Of a stretch of DNA of 64,000 nt, positions 50,184 through 59,102 are shown one piece after another. Below the pieces are notes generated by a model. It had not been told where the DNA came from, did no database searches, and was given only the letters and a program-made list of their open reading frames with translations. The position numbers and the translations under genes were made by a program. The stretch lies in NCBI GenBank assembly GCA_036504815.1, contig DASXUN010000028.1, positions 27,251 through 91,250 of the forward strand, written 5' to 3'. Position 1 is the first letter of the stretch, and the number at the start of each line of letters is the position of its first letter. This DNA comes from Gemmatimonadaceae bacterium. Its GTDB lineage: Bacteria; Gemmatimonadota; Gemmatimonadetes; Gemmatimonadales; Gemmatimonadaceae.

Positions 50184-52508
50184 ATGTCGCGCTTGCACCG
50201 CTGGCTGATCGTTGCTGCCGCCACCCTGGCTGGATCGCCGCTGGCCGCCCAGCGCACCGACCTGCTCACGAACACCAGGTTCGAGCCCTACTTCAATGTC
50301 GCCTCACCGCTTTCGCTGACGTCGGCCGCGAAGGCTGACCGGGTTGCCTGGAAGACGTACGAGCGCGGCATGCGAAATGTCTACACCGCGGCGGCGCCAT
50401 CCTGGAAACCGGTGAACCTCACCCGGTTCACCGCCGATGACGGCCTCGACATCTCGAACATCTCGATCTCCGATGATGGCAGCATCATCATCTTCGTGCG
50501 CGGCTCGGCGACCAACTCGCGGGACTGGGTGGCCAACCCGTCGCACGATCCCAACGGACCCGAGCGCGCCATCTGGGCCGTGCGCAGCACGGGCGGCGCG
50601 CCGGCGTGGAAGGTGGCGGTGGGGGCCGCCCCGGCCCTCTCTCCTGACGGTAAGGCGGTGCTCTACGTGAAGGACGGGCAGATCTACCGCGCCCCGGTTG
50701 TCCCGGTGAAGCCCGGCACGGCGATGGATCGCGGCGAGAAACCGTTCATCACGGCGTGGGGGCGCCAGGGCAATCCGCAGTGGTCACCCGACGGCCGGAA
50801 GATCGCCTTCGTGAGCGATCGCGAACACCACGCGTTCATCGCGGTCTATGACGTCAAGAGCCGCACCCTGGCGTATGTCGATCCCAGCGTGGACTGCGAC
50901 GGCAATCCCGTCTGGACCGATGATTCGAAGGCGATCGTCTTCACGCGCCGTCCGGGGACGCCGTTCGGATTGCAGGAGCAGCAGGGGATGGGAGTCGGAC
51001 AATCGGCCGGCACCGCGACCAACATTAGCCAGGTGCTGCAGCGCCTGCGCAACGGCGGCTTCGGTCCGCCGTGCGGCGGCGGATTCGGCTTCGGTAGTGG
51101 TGGTGGTAGCGGTGGTGGTGGTGGTCGCGGCGCCGTCACGGCGGTGAATCCGCAAGTGGCGGCGCGTCCCGGATTCTTCGCGGCGCGCTTCGCCGGTGGT
51201 TACACGCTGTCGCTGATGGTTGCCGACGTGAAGACGCGCATCGCCAGGGAAGTCTGGCACAACCAGCCGGACGACCGGACCTTCACCACGCTCAACGGCA
51301 TGCGCTACGCCGCCGGACACGTCGTCTTCCCCGCGACGATGCCGAACGACGAATGGGACCGCTGGTTCTCGATCGATCTTGCGAACCCGGCGAAGGATCC
51401 GGTCCTGCTGACGACCACCGATGGCCTCATCGAAGGCGTCGGCTCGGCGGAATTGTCGGCCGACGGCAAGACCTTCTATTACAGCACCAACGCCAGGGAC
51501 ATCGAGCGCCGCCACATCTGGTCGGTGCCGGTGAGCGGCGGCACGCCACGGCAGATCACGACCGGCGAGGGAATCGAGACGTCGCCCGTGCACCTCCCGT
51601 CGGGCAAGGCGATTGCGGTGCTCTACTTCGACTGGAACACGCCGGCGTCGGTGGGACTGGTCGCCACCGGCTCGGACAAGGCGAAGACTATCTTCCCGGT
51701 GCTCGACAAGGCGTTTCCGCGCGACGCGCACGAGAAGCCGCAGATCGTCTGGACGAAGGCGGCAGATGGCCAGGCGATCAGCAACCAGCTCTTCCTGCCG
51801 AAAGATCTCAAGCCGGGCGAGAAGCGCCCCGCCCTGGTCTTCGTGCACGGCGGCCCGATCCGGCAGATGCTCCCGGGCTACCACTACATGGAGTTCTACC
51901 ACTGGGCGTACGCCTACAACCAGTGGCTCGCCGCGCAGGGCTACATCGTGTTGTCCATCAACTACCGCCGCGGCATCGGCTACGGGCGCTCCTTCCAGAA
52001 CGCTCCCGGGGCGCAGGCGGCTGGCAACAGCGAGTACCAGGACGTGGTCGCCGGCGGCAAGTACCTGCAGGGACGCGACGACGTCGACCCCACGCGCGTC
52101 GGCATCTGGGGCCTGTCGTACGGCGGCCTGCTGACGTCGCAGGCGCTCGCCCGCAACAGTGACATCTTCGTGGCCGGCGTCGACTACGCCGGCGTGCACC
52201 TCTACGGCACCAACCTCGACACGGCCGCGCTCTCCTTCAAGTCGTCGGCCGTCGGGGCCATTGACGGCTGGAAGTCGCCGGTGCTGCTCGTGCACGGCGA
52301 CGACGACCGCAACGTGGACTTCGCGCAGACGGTCGGTCTCGTGCAGCTCCTGCGGGCCCGCAACATCTACCACGAGATGATCATCATTCCGGACGACCTG
52401 CACGAGTCGATGCTGCACAAGAACTGGGTGGACACGTGGGAACGCACGGACCGCTTCCTCAAGCGCTTCGTCTGGAACCGCGAGAAGCCACCCGCCATGG
52501 CGCCGTGA
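50184..52508 (+). CDS. S9-family prolyl oligopeptidase-like peptidase, secreted
   Basis: 774 residues. A signal peptide (RWLIVAAATLAGSPLAAQ) precedes TolB-like beta-propeller repeats (PQWSPDGRKIAFVSDRE). A Gly-rich segment near 300 (FGFGSGGGSGGGGGRG) interrupts the propeller. The C-terminal hydrolase has the catalytic Ser645 (GLSYGG), Asp (HGDDDRNVD) and His (DDLHES). It probably trims peptides in the periplasm. The neighbouring amino-acid transporters agree with peptide use. Confidence 0.92.
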   Translation: MSRLHRWLIVAAATLAGSPLAAQRTDLLTNTRFEPYFNVASPLSLTSAAKADRVAWKTYERGMRNVYTAAAPSWKPVNLTRFTADDGLDISNISISDDGSIIIFVRGSATNSRDWVANPSHDPNGPERAIWAVRSTGGAPAWKVAVGAAPALSPDGKAVLYVKDGQIYRAPVVPVKPGTAMDRGEKPFITAWGRQGNPQWSPDGRKIAFVSDREHHAFIAVYDVKSRTLAYVDPSVDCDGNPVWTDDSKAIVFTRRPGTPFGLQEQQGMGVGQSAGTATNISQVLQRLRNGGFGPPCGGGFGFGSGGGSGGGGGRGAVTAVNPQVAARPGFFAARFAGGYTLSLMVADVKTRIAREVWHNQPDDRTFTTLNGMRYAAGHVVFPATMPNDEWDRWFSIDLANPAKDPVLLTTTDGLIEGVGSAELSADGKTFYYSTNARDIERRHIWSVPVSGGTPRQITTGEGIETSPVHLPSGKAIAVLYFDWNTPASVGLVATGSDKAKTIFPVLDKAFPRDAHEKPQIVWTKAADGQAISNQLFLPKDLKPGEKRPALVFVHGGPIRQMLPGYHYMEFYHWAYAYNQWLAAQGYIVLSINYRRGIGYGRSFQNAPGAQAAGNSEYQDVVAGGKYLQGRDDVDPTRVGIWGLSYGGLLTSQALARNSDIFVAGVDYAGVHLYGTNLDTAALSFKSSAVGAIDGWKSPVLLVHGDDDRNVDFAQTVGLVQLLRARNIYHEMIIIPDDLHESMLHKNWVDTWERTDRFLKRFVWNREKPPAMAP

Positions 52509-52543
52509 TGGTGGCGTCACGCACACGTGGGAGCCAACCGTCG

Positions 52544-52579
52544 CGCGCGGTGCAGAGCCTTGGCCCCGCACCGCGCGCT
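52544..52579. terminator. Bidirectional hairpin between convergent genes
   Basis: Perfect 11-bp arms (GCGCGCGGTGC / GCACCGCGCGC) with a 14-nt loop lie between the S9 peptidase stop (52508) and the gltP-type stop (52595). Confidence 0.7.
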
Positions 52580-52594
52580 TCCCCGTGAGGGGCG

Positions 52595-53839
52595 CTACGC
52601 GGACGCTGCCGCGGGCGGCTGGTCGGGGAACTCACCTTCCCAGCGCGCCATCACCGCGGTCGCGAGGCAGTTGCCGACCAGGTTGATCGACGTGCGCGCC
52701 ATGTCCATGATGGCATCCACGCCCAGGATCACCGCCACGGCTTCGAGCGGCAGGTTGAACATCGTGAGCGCGCCCGACAGGATGACCAGCGAGGCGCGCG
52801 GCACGGCCGCCACGCCCTTCGACGTCAGCATCAGCGTCAGCATCATCAGCAGCTGGTCGCCGAAGCTCATGTCGATGCCGCCGGCCTGCGCCGCGAAGAC
52901 CGACGCAATGGCCAGATAGAGCGTCGAGCCGTCGAGGTTGAACGAGTATCCGGTGGGGAGCACGAAGGCGATGATGCGCTTCGGCAGGCCAAAGCGTTCG
53001 AGTTCCTCCATGGCGAGCGGCAGCGCCGCCTCGGAGGACGCCGTCGAGAAGGCGATGAGCCAGGGCTCCTTGATGAAGCTCCAGAAGCGGCGGATCGGGA
53101 CGCGCGCGATCAGCGCCACCGGCACCAGCACGAAGAACACGAAGACGATGAGCGTGCCGTACAGCGTCCCCACCAGCATCGCGAGGCTCTTGAGCACGCT
53201 CAACCCGCTCTGGCCCACCGTGACGGCGATGGCCGCGCCGATGCCGAAAGGCGCGAAGGACATCACGAGCCCGGTGAACTTGAACATCACCTCGCTCAGC
53301 GACTCGCAGAAGTCGAGCATCACCTGCTTGGCCTTCCCCTTCGTCCGCGACACGCCGATGGCGAAGAGGATCGCGAAGAAGACGATCTGGAGCACCTCGT
53401 TGTGCGTCGCCGCCTCGAAGAAGCTCTGCGGCACCATGTGCTCGATGACGCCGCTGAACGTGACCTTGGTCTGCGCCAGCGAGCTCGCGGTGGCCGTCTG
53501 CGCGCCGGTGAGGTTCACACCGGCGCCCGGCTTCACCAGGTTCACCGCCGCCAGGCCGAGGAAGAGCGCGATGGTCGTGACGATTTCAAAGTAGAGAATC
53601 GAGCGGAACGCCAGGCGCCCCACCTTCTTCATGTCGTCGCCGTGCCCGGCGATGCCCACCACCAGCGTCGAGAAGAGCAGCGGCACGATGAGCGACTTGA
53701 TCATGCGCAGGAAGACGGAACTCGTCGCCTTCGCGGCCGTGAACAGCGCCGGATACTCCGCCGAGGGGAACAGGTAGCCGAGCAGGATGCCGACCACCAT
53801 CGACACGCCGATCCACTGCGTAGAACTCAGCTTCTTCAT
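52595..53839 (-). CDS. Dicarboxylate/amino acid:cation symporter (DAACS, GltP/DctA type)
   Basis: 414 residues. The family motifs are FSTASSEAALPLAMEELERFG (reentrant loop 1 Ser-rich motif) and GYSFNLDGSTLYLAIASVFAA (substrate and Na+ site), with about eight membrane helices. It takes up glutamate, aspartate or C4-dicarboxylates with H+ or Na+. It follows the APC permease after a perfect palindrome. Substrate choice cannot be settled by eye. Confidence 0.93.
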   Translation of the reverse strand: MKKLSSTQWIGVSMVVGILLGYLFPSAEYPALFTAAKATSSVFLRMIKSLIVPLLFSTLVVGIAGHGDDMKKVGRLAFRSILYFEIVTTIALFLGLAAVNLVKPGAGVNLTGAQTATASSLAQTKVTFSGVIEHMVPQSFFEAATHNEVLQIVFFAILFAIGVSRTKGKAKQVMLDFCESLSEVMFKFTGLVMSFAPFGIGAAIAVTVGQSGLSVLKSLAMLVGTLYGTLIVFVFFVLVPVALIARVPIRRFWSFIKEPWLIAFSTASSEAALPLAMEELERFGLPKRIIAFVLPTGYSFNLDGSTLYLAIASVFAAQAGGIDMSFGDQLLMMLTLMLTSKGVAAVPRASLVILSGALTMFNLPLEAVAVILGVDAIMDMARTSINLVGNCLATAVMARWEGEFPDQPPAAASA

Positions 53840-53901
53840 GCGGTCCTCAAACTGGAAAGACCCAGCAGGTGAATGTCAGGTGATGCCGAACGGACGACCC
53901 G

Positions 53902-53923
53902 GTGCGCGCGTCGACGCGCGCAC
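53902..53923. terminator. Perfect 22-bp palindrome after the APC permease
   Basis: GTGCGCGCGTC and its exact reverse complement abut, 5 bp after the permease stop on the minus strand. It can form a GC-rich stem but lacks a U-run. Confidence 0.5.
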
Positions 53924-53928
53924 GCGAG

Positions 53929-55437
53929 CTACCGCACTTCGGAACGCTCCGCCAACCGCAGGCGGCTGTGCTTGAAACCGTAGACGAAATAGAGCGCGAG
54001 CCCGACGACGAGCCAGAATCCGAAGCGCACCCACGCCTCGCGCGGCAGCCCCTTCATCACGAAGAGGCAGGCGCCGGCCCCCAGCAGGCAGACCGCCCAT
54101 GCAAAGGGTACGCGGAACGGACGCGGACGGTTGGGATCCACGTGGCGCAGCACCAGCACGCCCACGCAGACGATGGCGAAGGCGAAGAGCGTCCCGATGT
54201 TGGTCAGGTCATACGTCTCGCCGGCGTCCCCGACCAGCGCCCACGCCGCCACGAACACGCCGGTGAGCACGGTGGTGATGTGGGGCGTGCGGTACTCCGG
54301 GTGGATCTTCGCGGCCCAGGGCGGGAGCAGGCCGTCGCGCGCCATCGCGTAGAAGATGCGCGGCTGGCCGTACTGGAAGACGAGCAGCACGGCGCTCATC
54401 GAAACCACCGCCCCGAGCGAGATGAACCAGCTGAACCGCTGCAGGCCAGCCCGGTCGAACGCCGCCGCGAGCGGATCGTTGGCGAGGAGCTGCTGATACG
54501 GGACGAGGCCGGTGGCGACGGCGCCCACGACGATGTAGATGAGCGTGCAGATGGCGAGCCCGATCAGGATGCCGCGCGGCATGGTGCGCTGCGGATCGCG
54601 CACCTCTTCGGCCGCCGTGGAGATGGCATCGAAGCCGATATAGGCGAAGAAGACGATCGCCGCGCCCTGATGGATGCCGCGGAACCCGTTGGGGGCGAAC
54701 GGATGGTAGTTGGCGGGGTTGATGTGCTGGACGCCGATGATCACGAAGACGGCGAGCACGACCAGCTTGATGGCCACCATCACGTTGTTGGCGCGCGCGC
54801 TCTCCTTCACGCCGAGCACGAGCAGCCAGGTGATGGCGGCGACGATGGCGAAGGCCGGCACGTTCAGCAGCACGGGGACGCCGAAGACGTGCGGCGCGCT
54901 TCCGAGCAGCGCCTTCAGCGGCGAATCGGGCGCCGCGAGCATCACCTCGCGATAGCCGTGCACCAGCCAGCCCGGAAAGTCGATGCCGAATCCGCTCACC
55001 AGCGACACGAAGTAGCCGCTCCAGCTGATGGCCACGGCTACGTTGCCGACGGCGTACTCGAGGATCAGGTCCCAGCCGATGATCCACGCGATCAGCTCGC
55101 CGAGCGTCGCGTACGAGTACGCGTAGGCGCTCCCGGCCTGCGGGATCATGGCCGCCAGTTCCGCGTAGCAGAGCGCGGCCAGCGCGCAGACGAGCCCGAG
55201 CAGGATGAACGACACCACCAGGGCCGGGCCCGCGCCAAAGCGGATGACGGTCACGCCGTCGGCGGCGAGCTGTCCGGCGGCCGCCGTGCCGATCGAACTG
55301 AATATCCCCGCCCCGATCACGGCGCCGATGGACAGCATCACCAGGTCGGCGGTCCCCAGCGCCCGCCGCAGGTGCGGCGTCTGGTCGCCCTCGTCCGGCA
55401 GGAGATCGGCGATCGGTTTGCGGGAGAACAGTCGCAT
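53929..55437 (-). CDS. APC-family amino acid permease, cationic amino acid transporter (CAT) type
   Basis: 502 residues from ATG 55437, preceded by GAGG. The N-terminus ADLVMLSIGAVIGAGIFSSIG and the GAGPALVVSFILLGLVCALA region are CAT-type APC, and the loop VFFAYIGFDAISTAAEEVRDP is diagnostic. About 12-14 helices are present. It lies 33 bp after a second APC permease. Substrate is probably a cationic or other amino acid. Confidence 0.93.
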   Translation of the reverse strand: MRLFSRKPIADLLPDEGDQTPHLRRALGTADLVMLSIGAVIGAGIFSSIGTAAAGQLAADGVTVIRFGAGPALVVSFILLGLVCALAALCYAELAAMIPQAGSAYAYSYATLGELIAWIIGWDLILEYAVGNVAVAISWSGYFVSLVSGFGIDFPGWLVHGYREVMLAAPDSPLKALLGSAPHVFGVPVLLNVPAFAIVAAITWLLVLGVKESARANNVMVAIKLVVLAVFVIIGVQHINPANYHPFAPNGFRGIHQGAAIVFFAYIGFDAISTAAEEVRDPQRTMPRGILIGLAICTLIYIVVGAVATGLVPYQQLLANDPLAAAFDRAGLQRFSWFISLGAVVSMSAVLLVFQYGQPRIFYAMARDGLLPPWAAKIHPEYRTPHITTVLTGVFVAAWALVGDAGETYDLTNIGTLFAFAIVCVGVLVLRHVDPNRPRPFRVPFAWAVCLLGAGACLFVMKGLPREAWVRFGFWLVVGLALYFVYGFKHSRLRLAERSEVR

Positions 55438-55470
55438 GCGTTTCCTCAAGCTCGGCGCCGCGCGGCCTGG

Positions 55471-56958
55471 CTAGCCGGCCTGTGGTGCGCGAGCACCGCG
55501 GTGCCACCAGTAGTAGACGGGGACGCCGAGCAGCACGATCGCCAGCCCCGTCAGGGCCTGCACGCTCGTCTTCGGCGCCAGCAGCAGCGTGACGGCGACG
55601 CCGGACGCGGCCAGCACGTACAGCGCCGGCAGCACGGGGTAGCCAATGGCGCGATACGGCCGCGGCTCGTCCGGGCGCTGGCGCCGCAGCAGGAACAGCC
55701 CAACGGTGGTCAGCGCATAGAAGATGAGCGCGGCGAAGATCACGTAGTCGAGCAGCTGGTTGTACGTGCCGGTCAGGCAGAGCACGCTCGTCCAGATGGA
55801 CTGGACGACGAGCGCGAAGGCCGGCACGCCGTGCCGGCTCAGGACGCCGGCGCGCGCGAAGAACGAGCCGTCCTTCGCCATCGCGTAGTAGACCCGAGCG
55901 CCCGACAGGATGAGGCCGTTGTTGCAGCCCAGCGTGGAGATCACGATCGCGCCCGCCATGATCAGCGCGCCGTTGGCGCCGAAGATGCTCTCCATCATCG
56001 CCGTCGCCACGCGGTCCTGCGTCGCATGGTCGATGCCGCGCGCCATGATCGTGGCGCCGTCGGCGGCGCCGTGCATGGGAAGGACGGCGAGGTACGCCAC
56101 GTTCGCGAGGACATAGAGCACCGTCACCATGATCGTGCCGGTCATCAGGGCGCGCGGCAGGTTGCGCGAGGGATTCTGCACTTCCGCGGCGGCGAAGGTG
56201 GGCGCGTGCCACGAGTCCGCCGAGAAGAGCGAGCCGACCAGCGCGGAGCCAAACGTGAGCACGAAGAGCGCACCGAGATCCGGCGTCCCCGCAAACAGGT
56301 TGCCGCCGCTGAAGTTGGCCGCGACCGCCTCGGCGTTCCGCCCGATCGTGAGCCCGAGCAGGATGAGGATGATGAGCGAGGCCGTCTTCACGAAGGTGAG
56401 GATGGTCTGCACCCACTTCCCTTCCTTGACGCCGCGCAGGTTGACCCAGGTGAAGACCCACACCGACACGAGCGCGGCCACGCGCTGCCACGACAGGCCA
56501 AACTCCAGGACCGTCCCGCCCGTGTTGATGTCGAACGCCAGGAACCAGCGATCGGCCGTGAAGAACGGGAAGAGCACGCCGAGGAACTTGCCGAAGCCCA
56601 CCGCGACCGCGGCAATGGTTCCCGTCTGGATCACGATGAACAGCGTCCACCCGTAGAGAAAGCCCATCAGCGGGCCCATCGACTCGCGCAGGAACGTGTA
56701 CATGCCACCGGCGCGTGGATACATCGCCGCGAGTTCGCCGAATGCGAGGGCCCCGAGCACCGTGATCACGCCCGTGAGGACCCACGCGAGGAGCAGCCAC
56801 CCCGGCGATCCGAGCGTGCGGCTGATGTCCGCCGAGACGATGAAGATGCCGGAGCCAATCATCGAACCCGCCACCAGCATGGTGGCGTCCGTGAGCGTCA
56901 TCGCCTTCACGAAGTCCGAGTGCTGATGCGAACCGGCGGACGCGGAGTGGTCGCTCAT
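55471..56958 (-). CDS. APC-family amino acid permease, LAT-like
   Basis: 495 residues. Starts FVKAMTLTDATMLVAGSMIG, with GSGIFIVSADISRTLG and FGELAAMYPRAGGMYTFLRES. The FSADSWHAPTFAAAEVQNPSR segment corresponds to the conserved APC helix-6 region. About 12 helices. It exchanges or imports amino acids. A perfect palindrome CGCCTAAGTTAGGCG lies 53 bp upstream of the start. Confidence 0.92.
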   Translation of the reverse strand: MSDHSASAGSHQHSDFVKAMTLTDATMLVAGSMIGSGIFIVSADISRTLGSPGWLLLAWVLTGVITVLGALAFGELAAMYPRAGGMYTFLRESMGPLMGFLYGWTLFIVIQTGTIAAVAVGFGKFLGVLFPFFTADRWFLAFDINTGGTVLEFGLSWQRVAALVSVWVFTWVNLRGVKEGKWVQTILTFVKTASLIILILLGLTIGRNAEAVAANFSGGNLFAGTPDLGALFVLTFGSALVGSLFSADSWHAPTFAAAEVQNPSRNLPRALMTGTIMVTVLYVLANVAYLAVLPMHGAADGATIMARGIDHATQDRVATAMMESIFGANGALIMAGAIVISTLGCNNGLILSGARVYYAMAKDGSFFARAGVLSRHGVPAFALVVQSIWTSVLCLTGTYNQLLDYVIFAALIFYALTTVGLFLLRRQRPDEPRPYRAIGYPVLPALYVLAASGVAVTLLLAPKTSVQALTGLAIVLLGVPVYYWWHRGARAPQAG

Positions 56959-57010
56959 TCAGGGCCTCGACGACGAGGGTGAAGCCATGCCACGGGGACC
57001 GGCAAGAACC

Positions 57011-57025
57011 CGCCTAAGTTAGGCG
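57011..57025. promoter_or_regulatory. Perfect 15-bp palindrome upstream of the permease pair
   Basis: CGCCTAA-G-TTAGGCG is an exact inverted repeat with a central G, 53 bp before the ATG of the APC permease. It has the look of a dimeric repressor operator. Confidence 0.55.
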
Positions 57026-57112
57026 CGGGGATGGAGTTGGGCCAGAGGCGAGGCGGGATCCCTCTAATGTTTGCGGAATGGAAGCGAAGTCGACGGTCAC
57101 AGGATGCACGAA

Positions 57113-57136
57113 GGGTGACCCACCCCGGCGTCACCC
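57113..57136 (-). terminator. Hairpin following the ACAGA array
   Basis: 7-bp arms (GGGTGAC / GTCACCC) with a 10-nt loop lie directly beyond the ACAGA array on the transcript of the TonB-like gene. Confidence 0.5.
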
Positions 57137-57137
57137 C

Positions 57138-57187
57138 CTGTTGTCTCTCTGTTGTCTCTCTGTTGTTTCTCTGTTGTCTTTCTGTAG
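57138..57187 (-). repeat. ACAGA array after the TonB-like gene
   Basis: Four 11-bp units (consensus GAGACAACAGA on the sense strand) and one partial unit (CTACAGA) start at the base next to the stop codon (57188-57190). The period is 11 bp, against 10 bp at carB and tRNA-Leu. Confidence 0.92.
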
Positions 57188-57991
57188 TTAGGGCGCTTCC
57201 GCCGAGATCCAAGTGGTGTCTCTCACTGGAGTCCCGTCGGCGCGTACCGCCGGCCGGAAGCGGAACTCCAGCAGCATCTCACGAACCTTCTTGTTGTAAC
57301 CCGCGTCCTTCGACGGATTGAACGACAGCAGTGTCGTGTTGCCGCGCTCGTCGACGTCGAAGAAGGCGACCAGCTTGTACGGCCGCACCTTGGCCGGCAC
57401 CGGAATCGGGAGAATCACGAGATTGGTCGGCGTGGGCGGATAGACCTTGCCCGTACCACCGCCGGTGCCGGGGCCGATCCCGGACCCGCGCCCCGTCCCG
57501 ACCCCCGACCCGACCCCGCCGCCCGAACCGGGTCCCGACCCCGCAGTGCCATCGTTGCCCGACCCGCCGCCGACGCCCGACACCAGGCTGGCATCCTTAA
57601 CCTCGGGCTGGGCCGGCGCCACCGTCGCGGCCTTCGGCTCCGGCTTCTGCTGAGGCGGCGGGGGAATGATGGGCTTCGGCACCGGCGCCTCGGTCTTGGT
57701 CACCGGCGCGGGGGCCGGCGCAACCCGGAGGAAGCGCACAGTCTCCTTCACCAGGCCGCCCGTGCCGCGCGTCCCGCCACCGCCGCCACCCGCTGGCCCG
57801 GGGCCGCCCGCACCCTCCCGCGTCGCCTGCAGGGCGTCATGGACAAAGACGGGCCCCGCCAGGAGAAAGAGGATGAGGACGTGCAGCAGGATCGACATCG
57901 CCAGGCCACGCGCCTTCCCCTCTTCCCGAATGGGAAGACCAACCGGGGGACGCAACGGTCGACGGAGATGCGGGACAGTCACGAGGGGCAA
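57188..57991 (-). CDS. Energy transducer TonB-like protein with Gly-rich spacer
   Basis: 267 residues from TTG 57991; GTG 57982 is an alternative. One N-terminal membrane helix (AMSILLHVLILFLLAGPVFV) is followed by a Pro-rich stretch (KPIIPPPPQQKPEPK), a Gly/Ser-rich spacer, and a C-terminal TonB_C-like domain (KVRPYKLVAFFDVDERGN, then FRFRPAVRADGTPVRD). TonB proteins couple the inner-membrane ion gradient to outer-membrane receptors. It follows the ExbB/ExbD/ExbD set after a terminator. Confidence 0.82.
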   Translation of the reverse strand: MPLVTVPHLRRPLRPPVGLPIREEGKARGLAMSILLHVLILFLLAGPVFVHDALQATREGAGGPGPAGGGGGGTRGTGGLVKETVRFLRVAPAPAPVTKTEAPVPKPIIPPPPQQKPEPKAATVAPAQPEVKDASLVSGVGGGSGNDGTAGSGPGSGGGVGSGVGTGRGSGIGPGTGGGTGKVYPPTPTNLVILPIPVPAKVRPYKLVAFFDVDERGNTTLLSFNPSKDAGYNKKVREMLLEFRFRPAVRADGTPVRDTTWISAEAP

Positions 57992-58103
57992 TCGGGGTTG
58001 AAGGCCAAAGCCGGCGGCGGAGGTGCACCGTCCTTCTAATACAACCTACAACGGTTTTCGGCTGGGCAAGGGGCGGCCGGACGCCCGCCCCTGCCAAACA
58101 GTA

Positions 58104-58135
58104 CGACGGGCGACCCCCGAAGGGTTCGCCCGTCG
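58104..58135 (-). terminator. Terminator after the exbB-exbD operon
   Basis: 10-bp arms (CGACGGGCGA / TCGCCCGTCG) with a 12-nt loop, followed on the minus strand by TACTGTTTGG. It separates exbD from the TonB-like gene. Confidence 0.65.
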
Positions 58136-58165
58136 ACTGATACCCGCTGATTGAAACCGGGTTGC

Positions 58166-58597
58166 CTACTTCGCCGGCTCTTCCGGCGCCGCCTTGGGCG
58201 GCACACCGATGACCTTCACGCCGGCACCGCGCGCCTGGTCCATGGCAAAGATGACATCCTGGTAGACCACGTTCGGGTCACCCTTCACGAAGATGATCTT
58301 GTCGGGGCGAGGATCGTACACTTCCTTGAGCCGACGGTAGAGGTTCTCCCTCGTGAGCGGTTCCTTGTTGACCGCGAAGTTCCCGCCCGGAAGGACTTCC
58401 AGCACGATCTGGTCGGGATTGGGCTTCGCGTCCTTGTCCTGCGGCGTGGGATCTGGGAGCTGCACATCCAGGGCCTTGCGGCTCATCGGGATGATCATCA
58501 TGAAGATGACCAGCAGCACCAGCAGCACGTCGATCATTGGCGTCAGGTTGGGCTCGGAGTTCAGCCCGCTGCTGCCGCCACCCGTTGACATGCTCAT
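58166..58597 (-). CDS. exbD: ExbD/TolR-family biopolymer transport protein
   Basis: 143 residues. One N-terminal helix with the essential Asp is in PMIDVLLVLLVIFMMIIP (about 20-37), and the periplasmic domain follows. ExbD supplies the proton path in the TonB motor. It overlaps the other ExbD gene by 4 bp (ATGA), so the two are co-translated. Confidence 0.95.
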   Translation of the reverse strand: MSMSTGGGSSGLNSEPNLTPMIDVLLVLLVIFMMIIPMSRKALDVQLPDPTPQDKDAKPNPDQIVLEVLPGGNFAVNKEPLTRENLYRRLKEVYDPRPDKIIFVKGDPNVVYQDVIFAMDQARGAGVKVIGVPPKAAPEEPAK

Positions 58598-59070
58598 GGC
58601 TTGCCTCCCTTGGCACCCATCGGCGAGAAGTTGTCCGTTTCCACGAGCGACTTCGACCCGGGGATCTGGTCCGTGATCATGCCCGTGACGCGCACGCCGT
58701 TCTTGGCGGCGATGTCAATGGCGTCGATCACCTTCTCGTACTTGAGCTGATTGTGCGCCTTGAGGAACATGATCTTGTCCTCCGTGCGCTCGTCATAGAT
58801 CGCCTTGAGCAGCCCGGCGAGGTCTTCGTTCTTGATCTGCTTCTTGTTCAGGTAGTACTGCCCCGATGCATCGATGCCGAGCACCTGGTCCGCATCCTCT
58901 TCCGGATGCGGCTTCAGGTTCTGGCCCTGCGGCGGTACGGCGTTGAAGCCCGCGTTGATGGCCGGAATGACGAGCATGAAGATGATCAGGAGCACGAGCA
59001 TCACGTCAATCATGGGCGTGACGTTCGGTTCCGCCTTTACATCACTTTTCCCGCTGACTGCCATTGACAT
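58594..59070 (-). CDS. exbD: Second ExbD/TolR-family protein
   Basis: 158 residues, ATG 59070 with AGGAGG six bases upstream. Helix with Asp in PMIDVMLVLLIIFMLVIPAI. Two different ExbD proteins in tandem suggest a heteromeric motor or two assemblies sharing ExbB. Starts 32 bp after exbB. Confidence 0.94.
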   Translation of the reverse strand: MSMAVSGKSDVKAEPNVTPMIDVMLVLLIIFMLVIPAINAGFNAVPPQGQNLKPHPEEDADQVLGIDASGQYYLNKKQIKNEDLAGLLKAIYDERTEDKIMFLKAHNQLKYEKVIDAIDIAAKNGVRVTGMITDQIPGSKSLVETDNFSPMGAKGGKP

Positions 59071-59102
59071 GGCCGTCCTCCTATAAAGGATGGGAGGTCA
59101 GG

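Noticed and set aside
53902..56982. A 1026-codon antisense frame opposite the permease pair
   Set aside because: The sense-strand genes are clear APC transporters; the antisense translation is a His/Asp/Arg-rich string with no family.
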